This document shows positions 57,130 to 64,000 of a stretch of 64,000 nt of DNA, piece by piece. Source of the stretch: Rhizobium sp. Root482 (GTDB lineage Bacteria > Pseudomonadota > Alphaproteobacteria > Rhizobiales > Rhizobiaceae); the NCBI RefSeq assembly GCF_001426565.1, contig NZ_LMFA01000012.1, positions 62,861 to 126,860 on the forward strand, given 5' to 3'. The stretch's first letter is position 1. Every line of letters starts with the position of its first letter. Under the pieces are notes generated by a model that worked only from the letters and a program-made list of their open reading frames with translations, made no database searches and was not told the DNA's origin. Both the position numbers and the translations under genes were made by a program.

Positions 57130-58284
57130 ATGCCGGAGCCCCGCCCGCTGCGCATCATCCACTGTTTCAGGTCGCCCATCGGCGGAATTTTCCGCCATGT
57201 ACGCGATCTGGCAGAAGCCCATGCCAAGGCGGGCCACGAGGTGGGCATCGTCTGCGACAGCACCACCGGAGGCCACTACGAGGATGCGCTTTTCGACGAG
57301 ATCAGGCCGTTCCTGGCACTCGGCCTCGTCCGGCTGCCGATCAGGCGGGCGATAAGCCTGAGCGATATCCCCGCGCTCTGGTCAAGTTACAAGAAAATCA
57401 GAAGCTTGCGGCCGGATATTCTCCATGGTCACGGCGCCAAGGGCGGCGTGATTGCGAGGATCATCGGCACAGCCTTGCGGGTGAACAGGTATTGCGTTGC
57501 CCGCCTCTATTCGCCGCATGGCGGCAGCCTGCACTATGACACGTCGCGCCTTTCCGGAAAGACGGTGTTCCTGCTGGAGCACGTCCAGGAATATCTGACG
57601 GACGCGATCGTCTTCGTCTGCGATTTCGAGCGACGGACCTATGTGAGGAAGGTCGGGCGGGTGCGCCCTTGCAACGAACGGATCTACAACGGTATCGACG
57701 ATCGCGACTTCGAGACCGTCCAGGCCCGCCCGGACGCCGTCGACTTCCTCTATATCGGCATGCTGCGCGACCTGAAGGGGCCGGACCTGTTCGTCGATGC
57801 CTTCGCAAGGGCGGAACGGGCCATCGGCCGGCCGCTTTCGGCGCTGATGATCGGCGACGGGCCGCAGAAGGAAGACTATCAGCGAATGATGCTGGAGCGC
57901 GGGCTCGGCCGACGCATCGACATGCGGCCGGCCATGAAGGCACGTGCGGCCTTTGCGCTCACCCGCCATGTCGTGGTGCCCTCGCGCGCCGAATCCATGC
58001 CCTACATCGTGCTCGAGGCGCTGGCCGCGGGCAAGCCGGTGATCGCCGCTAGGGTCGGCGGCATTCCAGAGATACTGGGCCAGGACAGCGCGGCCCTTGC
58101 CCGGCCGGACGATGCGCAGTCGCTGGCCGATATCATGGTGGCCGCCATGACCGAGCCAGACTGGACGACACGGGTCATGCCCGAGCCGAAAGCCTTCAAG
58201 GCGGCATTTTCGGCCTCGACCATGGCCGGCAGCATGATGGCGCTCTACCGCCGGCTTGTGCCGGAATCATCCGCCAACGGGTAA
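57130..58284 (+). CDS. GT4-family glycosyltransferase
   Basis: A 384-residue two-domain GT-B enzyme. The N-terminal loop IHCFRSPIGGIFRHVRDLA and the C-terminal nucleotide-sugar motif ESMPYIVLEALAAGKPVIA (E-x7-E) are standard for family GT4, retaining transferases. It starts five bases after the OPX gene, so it is in the same operon. Sugar donor and acceptor cannot be read from the sequence. Confidence 0.92.
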   Translation: MPEPRPLRIIHCFRSPIGGIFRHVRDLAEAHAKAGHEVGIVCDSTTGGHYEDALFDEIRPFLALGLVRLPIRRAISLSDIPALWSSYKKIRSLRPDILHGHGAKGGVIARIIGTALRVNRYCVARLYSPHGGSLHYDTSRLSGKTVFLLEHVQEYLTDAIVFVCDFERRTYVRKVGRVRPCNERIYNGIDDRDFETVQARPDAVDFLYIGMLRDLKGPDLFVDAFARAERAIGRPLSALMIGDGPQKEDYQRMMLERGLGRRIDMRPAMKARAAFALTRHVVVPSRAESMPYIVLEALAAGKPVIAARVGGIPEILGQDSAALARPDDAQSLADIMVAAMTEPDWTTRVMPEPKAFKAAFSASTMAGSMMALYRRLVPESSANG

Positions 58285-58362
58285 AGCCCGAACCACTCCC
58301 GTAAGCGTTTCTTAGGGGCTTTCTGCTATTGCCGAAGGGATGCAAACGGCCGGGCGGATATC

Positions 58363-59925
58363 ATGAACCAGATCGACAAACCGGAAACCTTCGATACCGA
58401 GGCATTGCGCCGCAAGATTTCCGAGATCCGGACGATCGCACCCGGCGAGAAGCGCAGCGAGCAGCCAACGCGCGAGCTCAATCCGCTGGCGCGCCGCATC
58501 GCCGCGCAATTCCGCACTGACACCTATTCGCCGAACATGATCATCGGCCTTATGCGCCTGTTCGAATTCGTCGCGCTGTTTGCCATCGGCTATGCCATCC
58601 ACATGATCTATGTCGCGCCGAAACTCGATGAGTGGCTCGGCTATTGCGCGCTCGTCGCCGGCGGCGCGGCGCTGACCGTGGGCTTCCTGCAGCTCTGCGA
58701 CGGCTACCAGGTTCCGACCCTGCGTTCGGCGGCGCGTGCCCTGCCGCGCCTTGTCGGCTGCTGGACGCTTGCCTTCGCCTCGATGACGCTGGTCCTGTTC
58801 CTCTTGAAAATCGGCGACACGTTTTCGCGCTTTTCCTTCGCCGCATGGTTCGTTCTGGGCGGCATCTTTCTCGTCATGGAGCGCGCCTTCATCGCCTTTT
58901 CCATCCGCCGCTGGGCCCGCAACGGCACCATGGAGCGCCGTGCGGTCATCGTCGGCGGCGGCCAGCCGGCCAAGGACCTGATCCGCTCGCTCGAACAGCA
59001 ATCCGACAACGATATCCGCATCTGCGGCATTTTCGACGATCGCGACGAGCGCCGGTCACCGGGCGTGATCGCCGGTTATCCCAAGCTCGGCACCGTCGCC
59101 GAACTGGTCGATTTCGCCCGCCTCACCCGCATCGACATGCTGATCATCGCGCTGCCCTTGTCCGCCGAGGCGCGTATCCTGGAACTGCTGCGCAAGCTCT
59201 GGATCCTGCCGCTCGATATCCGCCTTGCCGCCCATGCCAACAACCTGCGCTTCCGGCCGCGCAGCTATTCGCATGTCGGCAAGGTGGCGATGCTCGACAT
59301 TTTCGACAAGCCGATCGCCGATTGGGATTCGGTCGCCAAGCGCATCTTCGACGTGTTCTTCAGCATTGTGGCGCTTGCGCTTCTCTGGCCGGTCTTCATC
59401 GGCGCGGCGATCGCCGTCAAGATCAGCTCGCCCGGCCCGATCATCTTCAAGCAGAAGCGTCACGGCTTCAACAATGAGGCGATCGACGTCTACAAGTTCC
59501 GCTCGATGTATACCAATATGAGCGATCCTTCCGCGCGCAATGCCGTCACCAAGGGCGATCCGCGCGTCACCCGCGTCGGGCGCTTCCTGCGCAAATCCTC
59601 GATCGACGAACTGCCGCAGATCTTCAACGTGCTGAGGGGCCAGCTTTCGCTGGTCGGCCCGCGGCCGCATGCCGTGGCGGCCCAGACCGCCGACCGCACC
59701 TATTCGGATGTCGTCGAGGGCTATTTCGCCCGCCACCGCGTCAAGCCCGGCGTCACCGGCTGGGCGCAGATCAACGGCTGGCGCGGCGAGATCGACAATG
59801 ACGAGAAGATCCGCTTCCGCACTGCCTTCGACCTCTACTACATCGAGAACTGGTCGCTCTGGCTGGACCTGAAAATCCTGTTCATGACGCCGATCCGGCT
59901 TCTCAATACGGAAAACGCCTATTGA
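58363..59925 (+). CDS. uppE: Undecaprenyl-phosphate sugar phosphotransferase (WcaJ/WbaP type)
   Basis: A 520-residue membrane enzyme that starts repeat-unit synthesis by moving a hexose-1-phosphate onto undecaprenyl phosphate. Four N-terminal helices (about 62-170), a Rossmann-like domain (AVIVGGGQPAKDLI) and the C-terminal catalytic domain (about 330-520) with KISSPGPIIFKQKRHG, YKFRSMY, SIDELPQIFNVLRGQLSLVGPRP (read as two adjoining segments) and GVTGWAQINGWRGE are all visible. In Agrobacterium the enzyme in this position is UppE, partly redundant with a second copy elsewhere. It is the committed step of this cluster. The polymerase gene overlaps its stop by four bases. Confidence 0.93.
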   Translation: MNQIDKPETFDTEALRRKISEIRTIAPGEKRSEQPTRELNPLARRIAAQFRTDTYSPNMIIGLMRLFEFVALFAIGYAIHMIYVAPKLDEWLGYCALVAGGAALTVGFLQLCDGYQVPTLRSAARALPRLVGCWTLAFASMTLVLFLLKIGDTFSRFSFAAWFVLGGIFLVMERAFIAFSIRRWARNGTMERRAVIVGGGQPAKDLIRSLEQQSDNDIRICGIFDDRDERRSPGVIAGYPKLGTVAELVDFARLTRIDMLIIALPLSAEARILELLRKLWILPLDIRLAAHANNLRFRPRSYSHVGKVAMLDIFDKPIADWDSVAKRIFDVFFSIVALALLWPVFIGAAIAVKISSPGPIIFKQKRHGFNNEAIDVYKFRSMYTNMSDPSARNAVTKGDPRVTRVGRFLRKSSIDELPQIFNVLRGQLSLVGPRPHAVAAQTADRTYSDVVEGYFARHRVKPGVTGWAQINGWRGEIDNDEKIRFRTAFDLYYIENWSLWLDLKILFMTPIRLLNTENAY

Positions 59926-61190
59926 GCGCGCAGGGCGCCCTGCCGGCCGGCGGTTTCCTGCCGCAGCGCGCCGCCATTGCCATCGTCGGTTCGGCGATGG
60001 TGGCTTTCGGCGTCTTCCTGTCCGGCTTCGTCATCGCCGAGCCGGCACCCTATGAACTGTTCATGGCCGGCCTGATGGGGCTGTGGTTTCTCTTCGGCCT
60101 GAAGATCTCGCGCGCCGTGGCGCCCCTGCTTTTCCTCCTCATCCTGTTCATGACCGGCGGCCTCCTGTCCCTGACGGTCATGCGGGATCTCGCGAGCGGT
60201 CCGATGTATATGGCCGTCTCCGGCTTCCTTGCCCTGTCTTCGGTGTTTTACGCAGCGATCATCGAGGCGCGCCACGAGCGCCTGAAGCTGATCTTCGACG
60301 CCTGGGTGGCGGCCGGCGTGATTACCGCGCTGCTCGGCATCCTCGGCTATTTCGGCGCCTTTCCCGGCGCGGAGAACTTTACGCTCTACGACCGCGCCAA
60401 GGGCGCCTTCCAGGACCCCAACGTGTTCGGCCCGTTTCTCGTCGCACCGTCGCTCTATCTGATGGTGCGGCTGCTTTCGGAGCGGATTGCCACCGCCCCG
60501 CTGAAAGCGGTCTGGATCCTGGTGATGGCGTTCGGCCTGTTCCTGTCCTTCTCGCGCGCCGCCTGGGCGCTCTATCTCTTCAGCGCCTGCGCGCTCGTGC
60601 TGATCATGCTGTTGAAGCAGCGCACCGGCGCCTTCCGGCTGAAAATCCTCGTCCTGACGCTGACCGGCGCGGTGCTGATGATCGCGGCACTTGCCATAGC
60701 CTTGCAGATACCGCAGGTCGCCGATCTCTTTTCCAACCGCACCCAGTTGGTCCAGGAATATGACGGCGGCCATCTCGGCCGTTTCGACCGCCACAAGATC
60801 GGCTTCCTGATGTCGATGGAAAAGCCGCTCGGCATCGGCCCCATGGTCTTCAGTACGATATTTCCCGAGGACGAGCACAATATCTGGCTGAAGAGCCTCA
60901 CCTCCTATGGCTGGCTCGGTTTCGTCTCCTATGTCGCGCTGATCGTCTGGACCGTGGTCATGGGCTTTCGCCTGCTTCTGCTCGACCGGCCCTGGCAGCC
61001 CTATCTGATGATCGCCTGGATCGTGCTGATCGGCCATGCGGCGATCGGCAATGTCATCGATACGGATCACTGGCGCCATTTCTACCTGCTGCTCGGCATC
61101 GTCTGGGGCTGCGGCGGCCTCGAATATCGGCATCGGCGCCGTTATCCCCTGCCCGTCCACGCAAACCATGCCCCTCAAATCCGGCGTTAA
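59922..61190 (+). CDS. O-antigen-ligase/Wzy-like polysaccharide polymerase
   Basis: A 422-residue membrane protein with about 11-12 helices and the large periplasmic loop of the Wzy_C family, AKGAFQDPNVFGPFL (with the conserved Asp-Pro-Asn) and EDEHNIWLKSLTSYGWLGF. These mark an O-antigen ligase or Wzy polymerase; in a cluster with OPX and co-polymerase, Wzy is the better reading. It begins with TTG at 59922, overlapping the TGA of the preceding gene (TTGA), so translation is coupled; no ATG is available before the first helix. Confidence 0.88.
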   Translation: MSAQGALPAGGFLPQRAAIAIVGSAMVAFGVFLSGFVIAEPAPYELFMAGLMGLWFLFGLKISRAVAPLLFLLILFMTGGLLSLTVMRDLASGPMYMAVSGFLALSSVFYAAIIEARHERLKLIFDAWVAAGVITALLGILGYFGAFPGAENFTLYDRAKGAFQDPNVFGPFLVAPSLYLMVRLLSERIATAPLKAVWILVMAFGLFLSFSRAAWALYLFSACALVLIMLLKQRTGAFRLKILVLTLTGAVLMIAALAIALQIPQVADLFSNRTQLVQEYDGGHLGRFDRHKIGFLMSMEKPLGIGPMVFSTIFPEDEHNIWLKSLTSYGWLGFVSYVALIVWTVVMGFRLLLLDRPWQPYLMIAWIVLIGHAAIGNVIDTDHWRHFYLLLGIVWGCGGLEYRHRRRYPLPVHANHAPQIRR

Positions 61191-61251
61191 CGTCTTGAAA
61201 CTAATATCGTGCCGGACGGCCCATCAGGCGCCGGGGCGGCGGATTGACAGA

Positions 61252-62427
61252 ATGACCAGCGACAGTTTTGGGGCAGAGGCGCACCGCGCCTTGCGTATAC
61301 TGCAGGTTCTCGAGCCGAGCGGCGGCGGTTCCGGTCGCCATTTCCTCGATCTCTGCCTTGGCCTGAAGCAGCGCGGCCACCATGTCGAGGCGGTCTATTC
61401 GCCTGTTCGAGCGGAAGAAAGCTTCGTGCGCGAACTGAAATCGCTCGACCTTGCCGCGGTCCACATAGTCGCCATGAAACGTGCACCGGGCTGGTCCGAC
61501 ATCGCCGCCTTCCGGGCATTGCGCCGGATCATCAAGGCCGGCGCGCCCTATGATATCATCCACGGCCACAGCTCGAAGGCAGGCGCGCTGAGCCGTCTCC
61601 ATTTCCCCGCCCGCGCCGTGCCGCGCGTCTACACCCCGCATGCCCTGCGCACCATGGACCCGACGCTCGGCAGGGCCGGACGGCTGATCTATGGCGGTAT
61701 CGAGCTTATTCTGGCCACACTCTTCACCGACCGGGTGATCTGCGTTTCCGACGACGAATATGCGCATGCACGGTCGCTCGGGATGGCCAAGGAGAAGCTC
61801 TGCGTCATCGTCAACGGGGTGGCGCCGCCGCTGTTCGGCATGGCCGAGACGGTCAGGGCCAGTTTCGGAATCCCGGCCGGCGCATTCGTCTTCGGCTTCG
61901 TCGGTCGCCTGTCGCACCAGAAGGCACCGGAAAGGCTGGTCGAGGCTTTCCGCAATGCCGCCGCCCGCCTCCCCGGCGCGCATCTGCTGATGGTCGGCGC
62001 CGGCGAACTGGAGCCGGAGATCCGCACCGCCATCGCTGAAACCGGCCTGCAGAACCGCATCCACCTCACCTCAGCCTTTACCGGCGCGCAGGCCATTCCC
62101 GCCTTCGACATGCTGGTCATGCCCAGCCGCTACGAGGCCATGTCCTATGTGATGCTGGAAGCCGCCGCCGCCGGCAAGCCGATCCTTGCCAGCGATGTCG
62201 GCGGCGCATCGACGGCGATCGACAACAACAGGAGCGGCCTGATCATCGCCAACGAGAACGATATTTCGCAACTCGCCCAAGCCATGGTGGAGAGCGCCGG
62301 TCCGGATCGCCATCGCGCCTTTCTTTCGGGAGCGCAGGCGCGCATGTCCGGCTTCTCGCTGGAGAGGATGATCGACCGGACCGAAGCGCTCTATCGTGAG
62401 CTGGCGGAAGGGCGCCCGGGGGCCTAA
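61252..62427 (+). CDS. GT4-family glycosyltransferase
   Basis: A 391-residue GT-B enzyme with the N-terminal loop VLEPSGGGSGRHFLDLCLGL and the C-terminal donor-site motif RYEAMSYVMLEAAAAGKPILA. It is the second glycosyltransferase of the cluster and is only distantly like the first. The ATG at 61252 begins MTSDSFGAEAHRALRILQ; the open frame extends upstream over the end of the polymerase gene and is rejected. Last gene of the plus-strand run; it converges with the thermonuclease-like gene. Confidence 0.9.
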   Translation: MTSDSFGAEAHRALRILQVLEPSGGGSGRHFLDLCLGLKQRGHHVEAVYSPVRAEESFVRELKSLDLAAVHIVAMKRAPGWSDIAAFRALRRIIKAGAPYDIIHGHSSKAGALSRLHFPARAVPRVYTPHALRTMDPTLGRAGRLIYGGIELILATLFTDRVICVSDDEYAHARSLGMAKEKLCVIVNGVAPPLFGMAETVRASFGIPAGAFVFGFVGRLSHQKAPERLVEAFRNAAARLPGAHLLMVGAGELEPEIRTAIAETGLQNRIHLTSAFTGAQAIPAFDMLVMPSRYEAMSYVMLEAAAAGKPILASDVGGASTAIDNNRSGLIIANENDISQLAQAMVESAGPDRHRAFLSGAQARMSGFSLERMIDRTEALYRELAEGRPGA

Positions 62428-62461
62428 CGGATACCCGTGCAATACCCGATCTGTCGGTTGG

Positions 62462-63187
62462 TCAGCCCTTGCCGCACCAGCCATGCTTGGCGTCGGCTAG
62501 GCGCCTCGCCAGTCCCTCGGCCACCAGCATGTCGCCGATCGAGCGCCCCTGCCCGACCGTCACCCGGGCGCCCTGCCCGGAGGATGCCGCCGCCAGTTCG
62601 ACATCGCCGCTGTTGAGAATTTCCCAGAGCCGCTTCTTGGCCAGCGAGCCGAGCTTGCGCTCGCTTTCACAGCGCGCCTGCTTGATCTTCGGCGCCCGGA
62701 TATCGGCGATCTCGATCTTCCGGCGACCATACCAGAAGGTGCCGCCATCGACGACGCAGTTCTCCAGGCTCTCGGTGCAGAAATAGAATTTCCCGGCCTT
62801 GCCGCCACCCGGAGTATAGGCTGCGACCTCAACCGGACGCAGCCCCGGCGTCGGCGCCGCCGACGGCAGCGCGCCCTGCCGCGTCAAGCCCTCCGGCGGC
62901 ACGGGCGCCCGGGCAAGCACCGATTTAGCAACTCTCGGCTCGGCCAGCGGCGATGTCGTCCTTTTCTCTGTCGACCGATTGTCGCGCTTTCCCGGCGCCG
63001 GCTCCTGCTGCTTCACCGAGGCTGTGTAGAAGGCATCCGCCATCGGGACGATCTGCGCCCTGTGCTCGTAGGCAACCACGGTGCCGACCGTCAGCAGGCC
63101 GGCGAGATACCAGGGCCACATTCCGCCTTTCGCCTGTTTGCGGCTGGTCCGCCGTTTCTGCGTCTTTTTTCGCGCTGCCCTGGCCAT
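62462..63187 (-). CDS. Membrane-anchored thermonuclease-like protein, active-site residues replaced
   Basis: A 241-residue protein: a basic N-terminus (about 1-20), one membrane helix (about 24-40), a disordered Pro/Ala-rich linker, and a C-terminal SNase-like domain (about 130-241) with FYFCTESLENCVVDGGTFWY, RKIEIADIRAPKIKQ and GWC at the end. Compared with staphylococcal nuclease-type proteins (DGDT, R-L-x-D-x-D-A-P-E), Asp becomes Gly148 or 149, Arg becomes Glu159, Asp becomes Arg164 and the Glu becomes Lys167, so nuclease activity is unlikely. Four cysteines could form disulphides outside the cytoplasm. The ATG at 63187 begins MARAARKKTQKRR. Confidence 0.82.
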   Translation of the reverse strand: MARAARKKTQKRRTSRKQAKGGMWPWYLAGLLTVGTVVAYEHRAQIVPMADAFYTASVKQQEPAPGKRDNRSTEKRTTSPLAEPRVAKSVLARAPVPPEGLTRQGALPSAAPTPGLRPVEVAAYTPGGGKAGKFYFCTESLENCVVDGGTFWYGRRKIEIADIRAPKIKQARCESERKLGSLAKKRLWEILNSGDVELAAASSGQGARVTVGQGRSIGDMLVAEGLARRLADAKHGWCGKG

Positions 63188-63349
63188 GTGTCTGCTCCCC
63201 GGATGAGAGCGGGCATTATCGGCGAAAGCCATTGCTGAAAACTTTAACGAAGCGGAAAAAACCGCGGCGCACCCTGCGGAACGGCGATTTTTTCAAGGCT
63301 CGTCCCGGTCCCTGCTTTTTCCCACCGATTTCGCGCCTTTTGCGAAATC

Positions 63350-63370
63350 AGGGCTTGCGCCCCAAGCCCT
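63350..63370. repeat. Inverted repeat just upstream of tRNA-Pro
   Basis: Perfect eight-base arms AGGGCTTG and CAAGCCCT around CGCCC. The left arm contains a possible -35 (CTTGCG) and the repeat is followed by TATATA (63374-63379), a likely -10 for tRNA-Pro, though the spacing is short. Confidence 0.6.
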
Positions 63371-63394
63371 GATTATATACGGCTTTCCACGGTT

Positions 63395-63471
<77 letters not shown>

Positions 63472-63517
63472 TTTTCTCCTTGAGATCCCCGTCATTTTTC
63501 GGCGTCCTGCCGGTGCT

Positions 63518-63784
63518 TCAATGCACCGACGGATCGGCCTCCGGCTCTTCCAGGAAAGTCCGAATGCCGTCGCGCTCGACGGTGGCGAGGAATTCCTCGA
63601 AGGCTTCCTTGTCGGTGGCGAAGGGTTCTTCCCAGACGGTAAGGCCCTCGTCCTGGTCGATCACCTCCATCGTCCAGCCATCACTGCTGCCCTGCTTTCG
63701 AAAGATATCAACCAGCACGGTAACGTCGTCGTCGGTAAATTCACCGGCGAAATCGGAATGTTCGAGCTTTTCTTTCTTTGCCAT
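63518..63784 (-). CDS. Small acidic protein of unknown function
   Basis: An 88-residue strongly acidic protein (for example FTDDDVTVLVDIF, EEPEADPSVH) with no signal peptide, membrane segment or recognised domain; the predicted pattern is mixed alpha/beta. The ATG at 63784 begins MAKKEKLEHSDFAGEF with GAGG three bases upstream; a second in-frame ATG at 63793 overlaps the stop of the preceding gene (ATGA) and is a real alternative. It is probably cotranscribed with the gene that runs off the window end. I do not recognise a function. Confidence 0.7.
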   Translation of the reverse strand: MAKKEKLEHSDFAGEFTDDDVTVLVDIFRKQGSSDGWTMEVIDQDEGLTVWEEPFATDKEAFEEFLATVERDGIRTFLEEPEADPSVH

Positions 63785-63789
63785 GGTCC

Positions 63790-64000
63790 TCATGCCTGTC
63801 TGGTGTTGGGAACGGGCGCGGCGAGCCGGCCCCTTGAACGCTCGCGGCTGGCGCCGCTTTCGAGCCGTCTTTCCGCCTCGCGGATTTCATGCGGCGTGAA
63901 CAGGTCGCGGCAATCTGCCCGTATCATCGCCGCCTCCATCGACAAATCCGCCTTGCCGGCCTCCATCAGGCGCTCCAGCCCGGTCGTCCCAGGCTGGAAC
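63790..64000 (-). CDS. Partial gene at the window end, C-terminal part only
   Basis: A reading frame open from the window edge to a TGA at 63790-63792, giving the last 69 residues of a protein. The visible part includes GLERLMEAGKADLSMEAAMI, then ADCRDLFTPHEIREAERRLE and an Arg-rich end; it reads as helical and charged. It overlaps or touches the next small gene (ATGA). GC-rich codon use is like its neighbours. I do not recognise the family; the N-terminus lies outside the window. Confidence 0.6.
   Translation of the reverse strand, partial: FQPGTTGLERLMEAGKADLSMEAAMIRADCRDLFTPHEIREAERRLESGASRERSRGRLAAPVPNTRQA

Overview
The window is chromosomal DNA from a member of the Rhizobiaceae (Alphaproteobacteria; Rhizobium/Agrobacterium/Neorhizobium-like). 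Evidence: GC-rich coding sequence; a 14-gene nuo operon with rhizobial protein lengths and a C-terminally extended NuoE; the block clpP-clpX-lon-hupB beside nuo; a DUF1467, epimerase, RNase J and BirA tail after nuoN; and rplM-rpsI near argC. The genus cannot be fixed from sequence alone. No integrase, transposase, phage gene or CRISPR array was seen.

Layout. 1-19.4 kb (minus strand): the respiratory complex I operon nuoA-N, followed by birA, rnj (RNase J), methylmalonyl-CoA epimerase and a DUF1467 membrane protein. Two non-canonical genes sit inside the operon: an exported 87-aa protein between nuoD and nuoE, and a helix-hairpin-helix protein between nuoF and nuoG that resembles the C-terminal tail of NuoE. 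19.9-20.5 kb: divergent tRNA-Asp and tRNA-Val genes. 20.8-29.9 kb: a small lipoprotein, an orphan protein, a Mn-type cupin, a YhaN/YhaO (SbcCD-like) ATPase/phosphoesterase pair, a MarR regulator and a large secreted phytase-like protein with a candidate Pho box. 30-35.7 kb: hupB, lon, clpX, clpP, each of the first three ending in a clear hairpin terminator. 35.9-44.8 kb: a phospholipase D/EEP pair, a P450, a cupin, metY with a CoA-binding protein, an EamA transporter, an ECHDC3-like crotonase with a coupled AT-rich small gene, and a thioesterase. 45-52.7 kb: rplM-rpsI behind a strong promoter and an attenuator-like leader, an Lrp regulator divergent from phhA, speB, argC, a TSUP transporter, ctaA, a DUF2842 protein and a phosphoesterase.

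52.8-62.4 kb is the main accessory region: a surface-polysaccharide cluster with a HfsK/BcsL-type acyltransferase, a Wzc/ExoP-like co-polymerase whose kinase domain has lost its P-loop, a short Wza-type lipoprotein, two GT4 glycosyltransferases, a WbaP/WcaJ-type initiating transferase and a Wzy-like polymerase. From its content and its place near nuo/clp/argC it most likely corresponds to the unipolar polysaccharide (upp) locus of Agrobacterium and the glucomannan (gms) locus of R. leguminosarum, the polar adhesin used for attachment; this is inference from memory. No Wzx flippase is present in the window. The end (62.5-64 kb) carries a degenerate thermonuclease-like membrane protein, tRNA-Pro, a small acidic protein and a gene cut by the window edge.

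The strongest candidates for undescribed biology are the two helix-hairpin-helix modules and the exported protein embedded in the complex I operon, the kinase-dead polysaccharide co-polymerase, and several unexplained palindromes in promoter regions.
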